From Whitmania pigra (Eukaryota > Annelida > Clitellata > Hirudinida > Haemopidae), in the NCBI GenBank assembly GCA_021613335.1, contig JAJTWR010000305.1:1037501-1101500 (forward strand): a stretch of 64,000 nucleotides of DNA, in the 5' to 3' direction. The translations under genes and the position numbers were made by a program. Positions 26,684 to 36,269 of this stretch are shown here, one piece after another (position 1 is the stretch's first letter; each line of letters begins with the position of its first letter). A model generated the notes under the pieces. It worked only from the letters and a program-made list of their open reading frames with translations, searched no databases and had not been told where the DNA came from.

Positions 26684-27600
26684 CAGTGCGTGTAAAAAGG
26701 TTACAAGCGCCCCTTAATTTTAGCATAACTCTTAAAATATCGAACCGATCAAAGCCGAAATTGGAAATTATAAGTAAATTGTGTTTATATACATTTATAC
26801 CAAATGTCCTATTGATTGGACAAGTGATGCTTGTAAATTCATCAAATTTTAGGCCATGCAAAGAAGAGTACAAGCGCTTTGCAATATTTAGTGATATATC
26901 TATTAGCAAAACTTTTACAAGCTTTTCCAAAAAAATCACATAATCTATGAACTACAAAACTATATAAAGGATATTTTTAGTCGATAATTTAGTAAATAGT
27001 ATTTTTATCATGGGTAGAATGATTGTACTAACAGCTGAGGGGAAAGGAACTATTCTGGCCTTCAAAAAAGCAATATTTTCGCATAAAGGAATTGCCAAGC
27101 AATTAAATAGAAGTGAATTTGTTGTTTCTAGATTTTACAAGGCTATGGAACAAAATTTGTCAATGGAAATTGGAGATGGAAAGACATATTTTGAAAAACA
27201 AAGAGCTGGAAGAGGCCATAGCAAGGGCATGGAACGTCCTGGGAGACAATTACCTAAAAACACTAATTAAATCAATGAAATATAAATGTATAAAAGTTTT
27301 AGAAAATACAGCACATTTTATTAATTAATATAGATATTTATATGAATAAAATTTAAAAGCTAATTATTTGTTAATTTAACCGTGAATTGAGTTTTTCCAA
27401 AGAACTTGTAACCTTTTTACACGGCCTAAATATGTGATTTTGTTGATTTTGAAAGCATTATTTGTTCAATCGAAAGCAAATTTAGGACAAGTATATAACA
27501 TCAGAATTTACATGTCTCTTCCAAATTTGGTTCTGATTAGTCCAATGTTTCAAAGGTTATGCAACATTTGATGGAGCTTGTAACCTTTTTACACGCATTG
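26684..27600 (+). mobile_element. Internally deleted Tc1/mariner-type transposon
   Basis: The ends are inverted repeats: cagtgcgtgtaaaaaggtta at the left, and at the right the complement of taacctttttacacgcattg, differing at one base. TA dinucleotides flank both ends (26682-26683 and 27601-27602), as expected for TA target duplication. Inside, 27010-27270 encodes an N-terminal helix-turn-helix like that of Tc1/Tc3 transposases (HKGIAKQLNRSEFVVSRFYK). In another frame, up to 27328, is a transposase C-terminus (LEEAIARAWNVLGDNYLKTL). The whole catalytic DDE core is missing, so the element is dead and could move only in trans. A third copy of the end motif lies at about 27404-27424. Confidence 0.85.
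27010..27328 (+). pseudogene. Tc1-like transposase remnant (DNA-binding head joined to tail)
   Basis: Begins MGRMIVLTAEGKGTILAFKK and has an N-terminal helix-turn-helix. The frame then shifts and the sequence jumps to residues typical of the last 40 positions of the family. About two thirds of a normal transposase, roughly 340 residues long, is absent, including all three catalytic acids. Confidence 0.75.
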
Positions 27601-27746
27601 TACGCTTTGAATATGACTTTGATGTCGTGCATATTTTTAATTTTTATTCAGGCATTAATCAAGCTGTTAGTCTAATTTTTCTGAAAGCGATATGAGTACG
27701 TATTGGTCATAAAAGCTAATTCATTGCGTGTCTTTGGCCCTCGTTC

Positions 27747-29367
27747 TTACACGAATTCGATGCTCCATTTTTGGTTCGAATCACCGCTCCACTTGTATGC
27801 GCAAAGTTCTGCCTTGTTGCCTTTGCTGGCTCCCCTGATATCCAGGCACTGCCCGATTCCATTGACAATTCTTTCTCCATCTATTCTCCACTTACCTCTT
27901 GGGTCGTTTGTTGTGGAAGTTGTCAGTGGATCTCCCGCATCTGTTGGTTGGAAAACAACAATAGTAACTTTAAAATAATAGTTGATTCATAGTTAAAGGC
28001 ATATTTTATAATTAAGATTTTTCTAACGATAATTTAATGCTATTCGCGTCTAAACTGAATTTTCTGAAACTTACCTTCAGCAAACATGGTCATTCGGTTA
28101 AGAAAAGACTTGATGTAGCCATCAGAGTCAAAGTACCACAGTTGGTTGGCATTATTATCAGCCTTCCTGTCATACATGATGACCTTTGTGCCCTGTGCCT
28201 TCTTGCAATTTTTTATGTCAAGCACTTTTCCGTTCATCTTGCTCACAATCAAAAAAGGGGTTGGAGGTCCATGATCAAAGTAACGTTGAAATTGGGACTT
28301 CAACCTTGACAGAAAGGGGAAGGCTTTGATTATGAGATACTTACACGTAACTGGAGTCTTAGTTATTAGCTGGCTCAATAAGTTGCATTGGTTTAGAGCT
28401 TTGTAATAGGAAAAGTAATGCATTGGCACACACTAATACAATGGAACCTACTTATTTCGACCTCGGTTAACTCGCCATTAGCCCTATTAAGTCGACGCTT
28501 TTGAAGTGGAACCGCCAAAATGTATGAAATGATATTGCAGCCAGAAAAAAGAACAAAACTGGCAGACCTTAGTCGCCAGCATGGCATTCCAATAACCACA
28601 ATTCAGGATGGAAAAAGAAGGCCGATATGGTGATGCAAATGTATGAGAAATCAAGCTTGAAAAAACAAAACAGTGGCTGAGCACAAAGATGTCGACAATG
28701 AAGTGCTTTAATGATCCACAAATTCGCAAATAAAACTTCCTTACAAGGGTCTTTTGGCAATGGACATTCTTGCGGTCAAGCTAGGGCACCATGATTTTAG
28801 AACAAGTCAGGGTTATGGAGTGGCTGGATCGTTTCAAAAAGAGGCACAACATTGTCTTCAAAGTAATTTGTGGAGAGGAGGCTGAGGTTCAACAGAGGCA
28901 AGTGGATTCGTGGCTGAACACTCAAATGCTCATTATTTTTATACCTATGAGAGTCTGATCATTTTTAATGCTGATGAAGCTGGGGGTGCTTTAAAAATGA
29001 TTTCCATGCAAGACTATGGTGTCTCAAGGGGAGGCTTGTCACGGCGGAAACAAGTACATTCTTATTTATTTACGCTTATTATGTACATAAAAGAATTTCA
29101 AGCACATGTTAATATAAAGCCGCCATCTTGATTTTCGGTTATCTCGATCATCGGTTATCTCGACAACCCCCTAGGCCGGCGACATAACCGGGTTCGACTG
29201 TATCATAATTTTTACCAATCAGTGCATTGTTCAATTTGCCTGCTTTATTGTAACAATTCTTAGATAACTAAAAGGGTGATAAATTACACAAGAAAATGAG
29301 CAAATATTTTGCCAAAAGTTGCTTACTCCTCCATGTCATCAAGAAATTCGTCTTCAGATGAGGACAT
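27747..29367 (-). CDS. Single beta-trefoil lectin, lectin C
   Basis: Exons in transcript order: 29327-29367, 28075-28304, 27747-27940, giving 154 residues. The acidic N-terminus (MSSSEDEFLDDMEE) precedes one trefoil with SKMNGKVLDIKNC, NANQLWYFD, GKWRIDGERI, GQCLDIRG and SNQKWSIEFV. It is nearly identical to lectin B across exon 2 and shares all junction phases, so the two arose by recent duplication. A 762-bp pogo-like element sits in intron 1. An untranslated first exon ending at a gtaagta donor near 29631 is likely, with a weak TATA-like motif near 29754. No signal peptide is present. Confidence 0.88.
28439..29200 (+). mobile_element. Degenerate pogo/Tigger-type transposon in lectin C intron 1
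   Basis: TA dinucleotides flank the element (28437-28438, 29201-29202). The right end, read inward, is cagtcgaacccggttatgtc; the left is caatggaacctacttatttc, an imperfect inverted repeat. Broken plus-strand reading frames contain pieces typical of Tigger/CENP-B-like transposases: a helix-turn-helix fragment (LSRQHGIPITTIQDGKRR), a CENP-B-type DNA-binding fragment (WLDRFKKRHNIVFKVICG) and IFNADEAG, the start of the DDE region. Stops and frameshifts are many, so it is inactive. A related copy lies at 60956-61618. Confidence 0.8.
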
Positions 29368-30102
29368 TTTCCTGGAAATTTAAAAATAAGTTATAAATTA
29401 TTAGTTAGTTGTAAGTTGGAATTAATATTTCTTGATTTAGATAATGGACTAAGTAGTGAATTACGTGCGTGGGTAGACTTTAATGACGTAAGATTGAATC
29501 ATTATTAAATGTAATAATTAATGCAGGAGAGATGTCGACTTTCTGATGAAAGGTCTGACGGGTTGCATTAAAATATCATTATTATATAATTAAAAATAAT
29601 ATCATTATTATTATTGTTATTAGTACTTACCTTGCCCGATCAACGAACAATATGGGAGCAATAAACAAAAGTAGAACAGCAAGTATGAACTCCGCGTTAG
29701 AAGCTACTTTGAAGAATCTTTGGATGAAGATTAACTTGGAGATGATTTGAGTATTTAAAGCATTTTCAATGTAAACACTTAAACAGCTCTACTCAATTAA
29801 TTTTCCATGCGATATTTTTCAGCTCGCTTCTGTTTTGGAGTTTAATGAAGACCAGCGTTTGTCAATCCTAATTAGATAGATTCTCATGGAAATGTTCGAG
29901 ATTAATTTGGATTGAAGAAAGTAAAATTTGTCCGAAATCGTAGTTAATTCACATAGAAATTAATGTTTTAAGCATTTTAATTTTAAATTGAAATTCCCTT
30001 TTAAAAAATAATTTTAAACTATTCATTTTTTTTTAGCACCAATTTAGTCATATCAGTTGTCGGCAAGTCGAAATTGTGCTGTGCATTCCTCGTCTCCCTG
30101 TA

Positions 30103-30384
30103 ATGGCATTTTTGAAGCCTGTAAGTCACATTGTCGTTAGGCATATAAGTTTCTAATAGAAGGAATAACATCTGTTACTCTATTTCAGCTCGTGTTTGTA
30201 GGTCTGGGGTTCTACGTGGGTATGTGGCTGAACCAAAATTATGAGGCAAGTTTTGAACAACTTCTGAACGTGAACGATGAATATTAAATTTTCAATTATA
30301 TATGATTAACAGATTGCTATGAAAAAGAGTCCGAGAGACATTCTAAAAGGGATTTCGAAAAAAATTCTTCCCGACCGTTTTTGA
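30103..30384 (+). CDS. STMP1-like mitochondrial micropeptide, copy 1
   Basis: Exons: 30103-30120, 30189-30245, 30313-30384, giving 48 residues. MAFLKP is followed by a membrane helix (LVFVGLGFYVGMWLNQNYE) and a basic tail (IAMKKSPRDILKGISK). Human STMP1 has 47 residues with the same plan: a short N-terminus, a glycine-containing helix ending in an AQNYD-type motif, then a charged tail. STMP1 is an inner-mitochondrial-membrane micropeptide associated with the respiratory chain. Intron 2 starts with GC (GAG|GCAAGT), not GT, and the exon phases agree only with that donor. AATAAA follows at 30403-30408. Recognition rests on pattern and length, and so short a protein leaves some doubt. Confidence 0.75.
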
Positions 30385-30408
30385 ACGGATTTCAAAGTTT
30401 TAAATAAA

Positions 30409-31190
30409 TGTTATTTTCTTTGTGTTACTAAATAGACTATCACAGATCAGCTTTTGCCGAAAATTTCTATTATTTTGAAATATGGAAAAATAGGCTCAAT
30501 CTTGTAAGCTCTGCATTTCAATCAATGTTTTCCCTGATGTGCGAGCGCGCAAGTGACAAGAAAGCATTGCGTGTTCAGAGGGTACCGTCCTTGCGAACGA
30601 CGGTATAAGCCATCGTCGTTACGTGTCGTGTTCGCAACCCGCAAAACTCCCTTGGGATACGGCGCTACATACAAATGGCTGAGCGCCCCTGACTCTTACG
30701 CTTTATAAATGTTATTATGTTTAGTAAAACAAACGCCGCGCGGCCATTGGAATGTTTAGACGACGTTGTTCGCGAATAAACCTAATTGGACAAAGAAGCA
30801 GTCTGATAACAGTCGAAGTCGTTAAGTTTGTGAAAACCAGAATGACCAGAATGCTTCGGTAACATGCAGTATCTAGAATGCTTAAATAAGTAAATACAGA
30901 CATGGCAGAGTCCAACAGTTCTAATTTTCTTTTGAGAGCGCTTGACATTTTCTTGGTCTTTTGAGTACTTTAGTAGGCATTTAAGTTTGCAAGTAGCCTT
31001 GGAACTTTATATTACTTACCAAATCTTCACCTTTACTTACCTAGACTAACCGAAACAGATATTAATAAGACCAAATCTGTTTTAAGGTCGTTTATTGTCG
31101 TCAAAAGCCATTCAGCCAAGCCATGCATTTTCGATGTCAGTAAGAAGAGGCCAAAAATTTGACGGTGGAAGCAGATCAATACGTGATTCT
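30409..31190. other. Intergenic, no gene recognised
   Basis: About 780 bases between the STMP1-like copy 1 and lectin D. The part from 30540 to 30720 is richer in GC and CpG than its surroundings (gcgagcgcgc, acgacggtataagcc). A minus-strand open frame at 30721-30948 has no recognisable family or splice context. I cannot assign a function. Confidence 0.4.
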
Positions 31191-31201
31191 ATACAAACAT
31201 T

Positions 31202-32167
31202 CTATACGTGCTCGATGCTCCACCTCTGGTTGGCATTGCCATTCCACTGATAGGCACAGAGTTCCGCCATGCTTGAATAATTTCCCCCTATGATATCCAA
31301 ACACTGACCATATCCGTTTCTTATATTCTCTCCTTCGATTCTCCACTTTGCCCTTGGGTCGTTGGTTGTCGTTGTCCTTAATGGCTGTCCTTCATCTGTT
31401 GTTTATATTAAATAATAATTAATAATTAATGATGACTAATTAAATTTATAATGAATAAATAAATAACACGTGAAATGTGGTGATGCATAGCATAAAGTTA
31501 ACATATGTTTAAAATTTTTTTGAAATTGTTGAGAGTATTGAAATATTGAGACATTAGTAAGAAAAAGATGTTATGATAGCAATTGAATGTAATGTTTTTT
31601 AAGGACTTAATGAATCACATGAAAGATATGAGTTAATCATTTATTGATTTTTAGGAACTTGTAAATATTCTACTACACTTGTAAAATAACATTAGTAATT
31701 AAATGAGGCTGATAAATGTCTAATTTACATGGCGAATAAAAGCTCATCTGGTTGATGTAAGCTCTGATGAAACCATCGCGATCAATGTACCACAACTGGT
31801 TTGCATTATCTCCATACTTCCTGTCGTACATAATGACCCTTGCTCCTTCTGATGTGCTGGCCCCTTCGATGTCTAATACCTTCCCGTTCAACTTGCTCAC
31901 AATCACGAATTTGGGAGCGTACCTGTTATAACTTGTTAGACAAGAAATGAAATAAAATTGCAATTAGAACACTCGATGAAATAGCAAATTAAAGCTGTTT
32001 ATTGCTGATAAGGAGTCGAACAATGGCACAGAATGTTTTCAAAAGCGATCCTCATCATGAATATGACATTCATAACATAACATTTAATAAATCAATGTAG
32101 ATTTGGCAGTTTATAAGGGTAAGAAGATTAGCGTAGCAATAATTGCTTAGGTGGCTTACTTGTCCAT
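31202..32167 (-). CDS. Single beta-trefoil lectin without acidic N-terminus, lectin D
   Basis: Coding exons in transcript order: 32160-32167, 31729-31922, 31202-31395, giving 131 residues. It starts MDKYAPKFVIVSKLNGKVLD and carries NANQLWYID, AKWRIEGENI, GQCLDI and ANQRWSIEHV. Exon 1 extends upstream as UTR to an acceptor at about 32202. The only in-frame ATG is in GTTGAAATGGAC, so the serine-rich acidic leader of lectins B, C and E is missing; the upstream in-frame residues SLFSVTKEFVE lack a start. A leading untranslated exon (donor gttaga near 32361) and a TATA box lie upstream. The trefoil is intact by its QxW motifs. Confidence 0.83.
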
Positions 32168-32416
32168 TTCAACAAACTCTTTAGTGACAGAGAACAGGCT
32201 CCTGGAAAGACCAGTAAAATGTGATCGATGGAATAAATTTTCATTTTCTCATCAAATTCATTGTAAATGCTTAAGTAATGGGACACACATTAATAGCAAA
32301 TATTATTAAAATCAGGGAATTCAAATGCAATGTTGAAAATTAACTATATTTTAAATCTAACCTTTACCAATACGAGCAGTCTGGACAGTCCAACCCCAGG
32401 ATGCTGACTAAGTCTG

Positions 32417-32425
32417 TATTTATAT
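32417..32425 (-). promoter_or_regulatory. TATA box of lectin D
   Basis: Reads ATATAAATA on the minus strand, about 55 bases upstream of the donor that ends the untranslated first exon. The TATA and the 250 bases behind it are present again, in diverged form, from 32791. Confidence 0.6.
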
Positions 32426-33040
32426 CCCTTGGATCAGCTTAGGCAAGGCCAAAGACCTCTTGGTTTACTCATTTCTGATTAGATCAATTGGTCCTTATCA
32501 AGCGACGAAAACAAATTTACTGAGGACTTTAAAGTTGGAGTGGGGATGAAGTGTTATCGGAAATTTGATTTTATTCAGCGAGATTAACTCTCAAATATGG
32601 ACGCTGCTTTTCTATGAGGTTAGAATCTGTTCACCCAGTCTTTAAGAACTTGGACTTGAATATTTTTGCGAATGATTATTTATTTGTCACTGTAAAACTA
32701 CCTTTCAATTATTCTTATTTTGCATAAAATTCATTTTTATTTACAATTTATTTAAAAATAAATTTTATCTATTAATATTTAATAATAAATTATATCCTTT
32801 GGCTCATCATAAGCAAGGCCAAAGGCCTATTGGTTTACTCAATTCTGATTAGATTAATTGGTCCTTCTCAAGCGACGAAAACAAATTTACTGAGGATTTT
32901 AAAGTTGGAGTGGGGATGAAGTGCTTTCGGAATTTTGAATTTATTCAGCGAGATTAACTCTCAAATAGGGACGCTGCTTTTCTATGAGGTTAGAATCTGT
33001 TCACCCAGTCTTTAAAAACTTGTACTTGAATATTTTTGAG
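32421..33040. repeat. Direct duplication of the lectin D upstream region
   Basis: 32421-32670 and 32791-33040 are about 90% alike at an offset of 370 bases. Shared landmarks are gcaaggccaaag, aagcgacgaaaacaaattta, ttaaagttggagtggggatg and ttagaatctgttcacccagt. The copy nearest the gene keeps the TATA box; the outer one has a degraded version. Confidence 0.85.
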
Positions 33041-33514
33041 AAGATTAAGTACGCATAAAATGGAATTTTTATTAGAGCTTAGCAGCGTATCTTCTAAGTG
33101 TCACCTCCACTTTCTGCTGAATTATGAACTCTAAAGATAATAAAATCTCTCAACAAGACTAATTATAGAAGTCGTAGGTGTTCACACTTGATATGTCTAG
33201 CTGTACAAACAAGTCATAAAATACCAAAGTATCATATGCAGTGATTTTATTCATTATCACATTATTGAGAAAAATATTAGCAATTTATAAATCACAATTA
33301 ATTTAATTTTAATGGTAATTTATTTCATTTCAATATTTTTACTCCAGTCTGTTATTAAAAATATAAAATTATTGCCATCCGTGTCTCTTTAAATCGAAAT
33401 AAATGGCATCAACTTCTATCTTGCATCCATCTGCTAACCTGAGCAATACTTATTTTACAACTCATATGAATGAGGAGCACACAAGTTAGCTCGGTAGTTT
33501 GGCGTAAGTCCACC

Positions 33515-34766
33515 TCATTTGAAAATGTACTTGATCTCCCAAGATTGGTTGATTCCGCCGTTTGGTCTGTAAGCACAAACCGATGCCCCGCTTTGGGAAC
33601 TGGCTTGCTTGATGTCCAAGCATTGTCCGAGACCATTGACGATCTTGTCTCCATTTATTTTCCAGTGGCCTCTGACGTCACTAGAGTACTTGGTGGTTCT
33701 CAAAGGTTCCCCTTCATCTGAAAGATTGGAGCAACGTGGAAGGATGAAGCAATGGACGACAAATTCAGTTGTACTACATTTAAAGTCGGTTTTTTTTTTA
33801 TTGATTGAATTCAAATTGAATAATAAATTGATTTTTCATTGGAAAATAAAAGTATAAATCACTAAGGTATTCAGAATTCATCATAAGTAACATAAATTAT
33901 TTTATTGGAACGTAATGCGATATTTTGCATTTTGGCCTCCGATTTAATTGTAATTGTAATTGTAACTTCATTTATATAGCGCCATATGCATAGCGTCAGA
34001 GGCGCTTCTTGTAACCATTTGTATAGCGCTCCTTCCCAAGGGCGCTGGCGGCAGTGCAGGCTGGATTTCGAACACGACACATTACGACTGTTGCCATTAC
34101 CGCCGTATGCAGGCACGTAACCCATTCGGCTAACCTGCAGGCCTATTTCTTCTATTTCTGTTATTTTAAAAACTTTTTTAAATAATTTTAATGGAACTGT
34201 AAGCAAACCTTTCTAAAAAAAAAAATAATAAAAATAAAAATAAATTAGAAGAATGCTTACGATCTCCTTGGAAAACCATTTCATTCAATGCCGCTCTAAT
34301 GTAGCCAGAACTATCGAGGTACCAAAGTTGATTTGCCCTTTTCGAAGTTTTGGCATCGAACATAACGACAGGAGTGCCTTCCCTTTTTCTGCATTTTTTA
34401 ATGTCAAGTACTTTTCCATTCATCTTGCTCACGATCGTGAATAACACTGCACGTCTCCTGGTAAATATGAGAATGCATAAAAACATTTTAGAAGATTCAA
34501 TTTTAGCGATTCATCCATCTATTGAGAATGAAATACTATTATCATTTTAAAGAATATGTGTGGAAAGTGGATTTTCCAACACAAGACGTGTTATACATAT
34601 AGCAGCACATGATCTAGCATACATATATATATATGTATATGTATATGTATAGGTATATGTATATGTCAACTACGTTCAATGAGGTAAAGGAAAGGTTTTG
34701 ATTTGCAATATTAGGAAATTACCCTTCATCCTTTTCCGAGTCAGACGACGAAGATGAGGAAGACAT
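33515..34766 (-). CDS. Single beta-trefoil lectin, lectin E
   Basis: Exons in transcript order: 34723-34766, 34261-34457, 33515-33717, giving 147 residues. The serine-rich acidic leader is MSSSSSSDSEKDEG. The trefoil shows SKMNGKVLDIKKC, RANQLWYLD, GHWKINGDKI, GQCLDIKQ and INQSWEIKYIF. It is the most diverged of the four minus-strand paralogues, but exon phases are the same (2, then 1). A SINE occupies its second intron. A TATA box is at about 35027-35035, with an untranslated exon ending at a gtatgg donor near 34979. No signal peptide is present. Confidence 0.86.
33945..34143 (-). mobile_element. tRNA-derived SINE, full length, in lectin E intron 2
   Basis: On the minus strand the head contains tagccgaatggg, matching an A box, and about 50 bases later gtgttcgaaatcc, matching a B box, as in tRNA-derived SINEs. 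The body includes gcctgcactgccgccagcgc and ctatataaatgaagttac; the tail is a run of attaca-type repeats. A 5'-truncated copy lies at 22484-22645 in lectin A intron 6. Confidence 0.78.
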
Positions 34767-35026
34767 TTTACCTGTTAGGATATTTTTATTCAAAATAAAT
34801 TAATAAGCTTCAAAACTTTAACGGCTTTTCAATGAATTAAGGCCAATTATATGCAGCCATTTTGGCGTTAAATGTACCATTATTAAATCATCGAACAAAA
34901 TAAGGCGGTAAGGGATATTAAAATCATGAGTAGCGTGAAGTTTAGATTGATTGCAAGTGTAGAATGAAAAGCCATACCTTCTTTTACGGAAAGCAAAAGA
35001 CGATTTGACTTTCGCACGTTTGCACG

Positions 35027-35035
35027 TTTTTATAA
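35027..35035 (-). promoter_or_regulatory. TATA box of lectin E
   Basis: Minus-strand GTTATAAAAAC, about 50 bases ahead of the donor of a probable untranslated first exon. Confidence 0.5.
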
Positions 35036-35039
35036 CCTG

Positions 35040-36269
35040 AGATACGTGCGGGCAAATGTATGATAGCGCCTTATCTAATCTCAAAAATACTTCAGATAAA
35101 AATGAAGGAACATTCATCGGATAAATTAATAAAATGGTGGTTTCAGATGTTGAACTTGCAAATCTGCCTACGCCACCAACTAACTTCGAATGCAAATTTT
35201 TATCACAATTTATTATAATATTATAATTTTATTACAATAAGAAGGATTCAATGAAATAAGGCTAGAGTTGGCATTAAAGAATTAATTTGCAGTAGCAATA
35301 TGGTAAAAGTAACTCTATTAAAATATTTTCTAAGCATGTTGCAAAATCTGATTTTGAATTTTTCCGGTATCGACAAAGATTCCGGATCTAGGTGATAAGA
35401 ATGGGACCGAGAGTTTGAGCGACGATAAAGAATCATTTGTCGTCTGATAAAAGGACGGACTGAGTGGTGGAATAATCTTTCAAACCACATGTAGTGAAGT
35501 GTCTGGTGTCGGTTGTTGATTGTGCTTTAAGAATATTTAATTTTATTCAAATGTCGAGATTGCCCCGTCTCCACTACATCGCCAAACATTTTACAAATGA
35601 ACTTTACTATTCATTCTAATGCATCCAGATGCACATTTCTACATCACAATCCGATCAAGCACGTGAAACCAACATGCTGAAAATCGTCTGATAGTGTTTT
35701 TTTACCGCTTCTTAACTTTAAAAACATTGGGAATGCATAATGCTGAAAAGTATTCTCATTATTCCAATTATAATTTAAAATGATTCTCATAACAAACTCA
35801 AAGGGCACACATTTCAATATTAACGAATTAGTAAATACTTGCATCGACAGTTCATCATCGCATCTAATTTTGGGGATCTTTACTTAAATGTCAGAAAGTG
35901 TCATACTATTGAAATTTCGAATACTGCGTCAATATTTGGAAAGCTATAAAAACAGTTGCAAACCATGGGAAATAAATGTTATCTCGCAATACGCTTTGAG
36001 GATTCACAATTAAAACATTAAACGATTGTAAATTTAAATATATACATTAAATAATAACTCGATACCTAGATTGTAGGTCAATTCAGGAGAAAGAAGAAAT
36101 TGTATTTTTTAAATAAACTTTAACGTCTTTGTAAAGTTTGGTTCGCTATTCGTACGGCCCATATATCGTTCAGCCGTACCGTTCAAAGACGTGACCTGAG
36201 CCCCAGTAGAGAAAAATTTGAAACCAGTTGCGCCATTGCTGACGCCATTTTTGGATATTTATTAAAACA
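35040..36269. other. Intergenic between lectin E and PDSS1
   Basis: About 1.2 kb, AT-rich. Open frames at 35248-35490 and 35644-35844 (minus) have no family resemblance and no splice-site support. The 150 bases before 36270 are probably the PDSS1 promoter and 5' UTR. No repeat family was recognised. Confidence 0.4.

Noticed and set aside
28487..28760. Minus-strand open frames within lectin C intron 1
   Set aside because: They lie antisense to pogo/Tigger transposase fragments that read on plus.
30721..30948. Open frame in CpG-rich intergenic DNA
   Set aside because: No recognisable domain or splice context. The local base composition is odd but not enough to call a gene.
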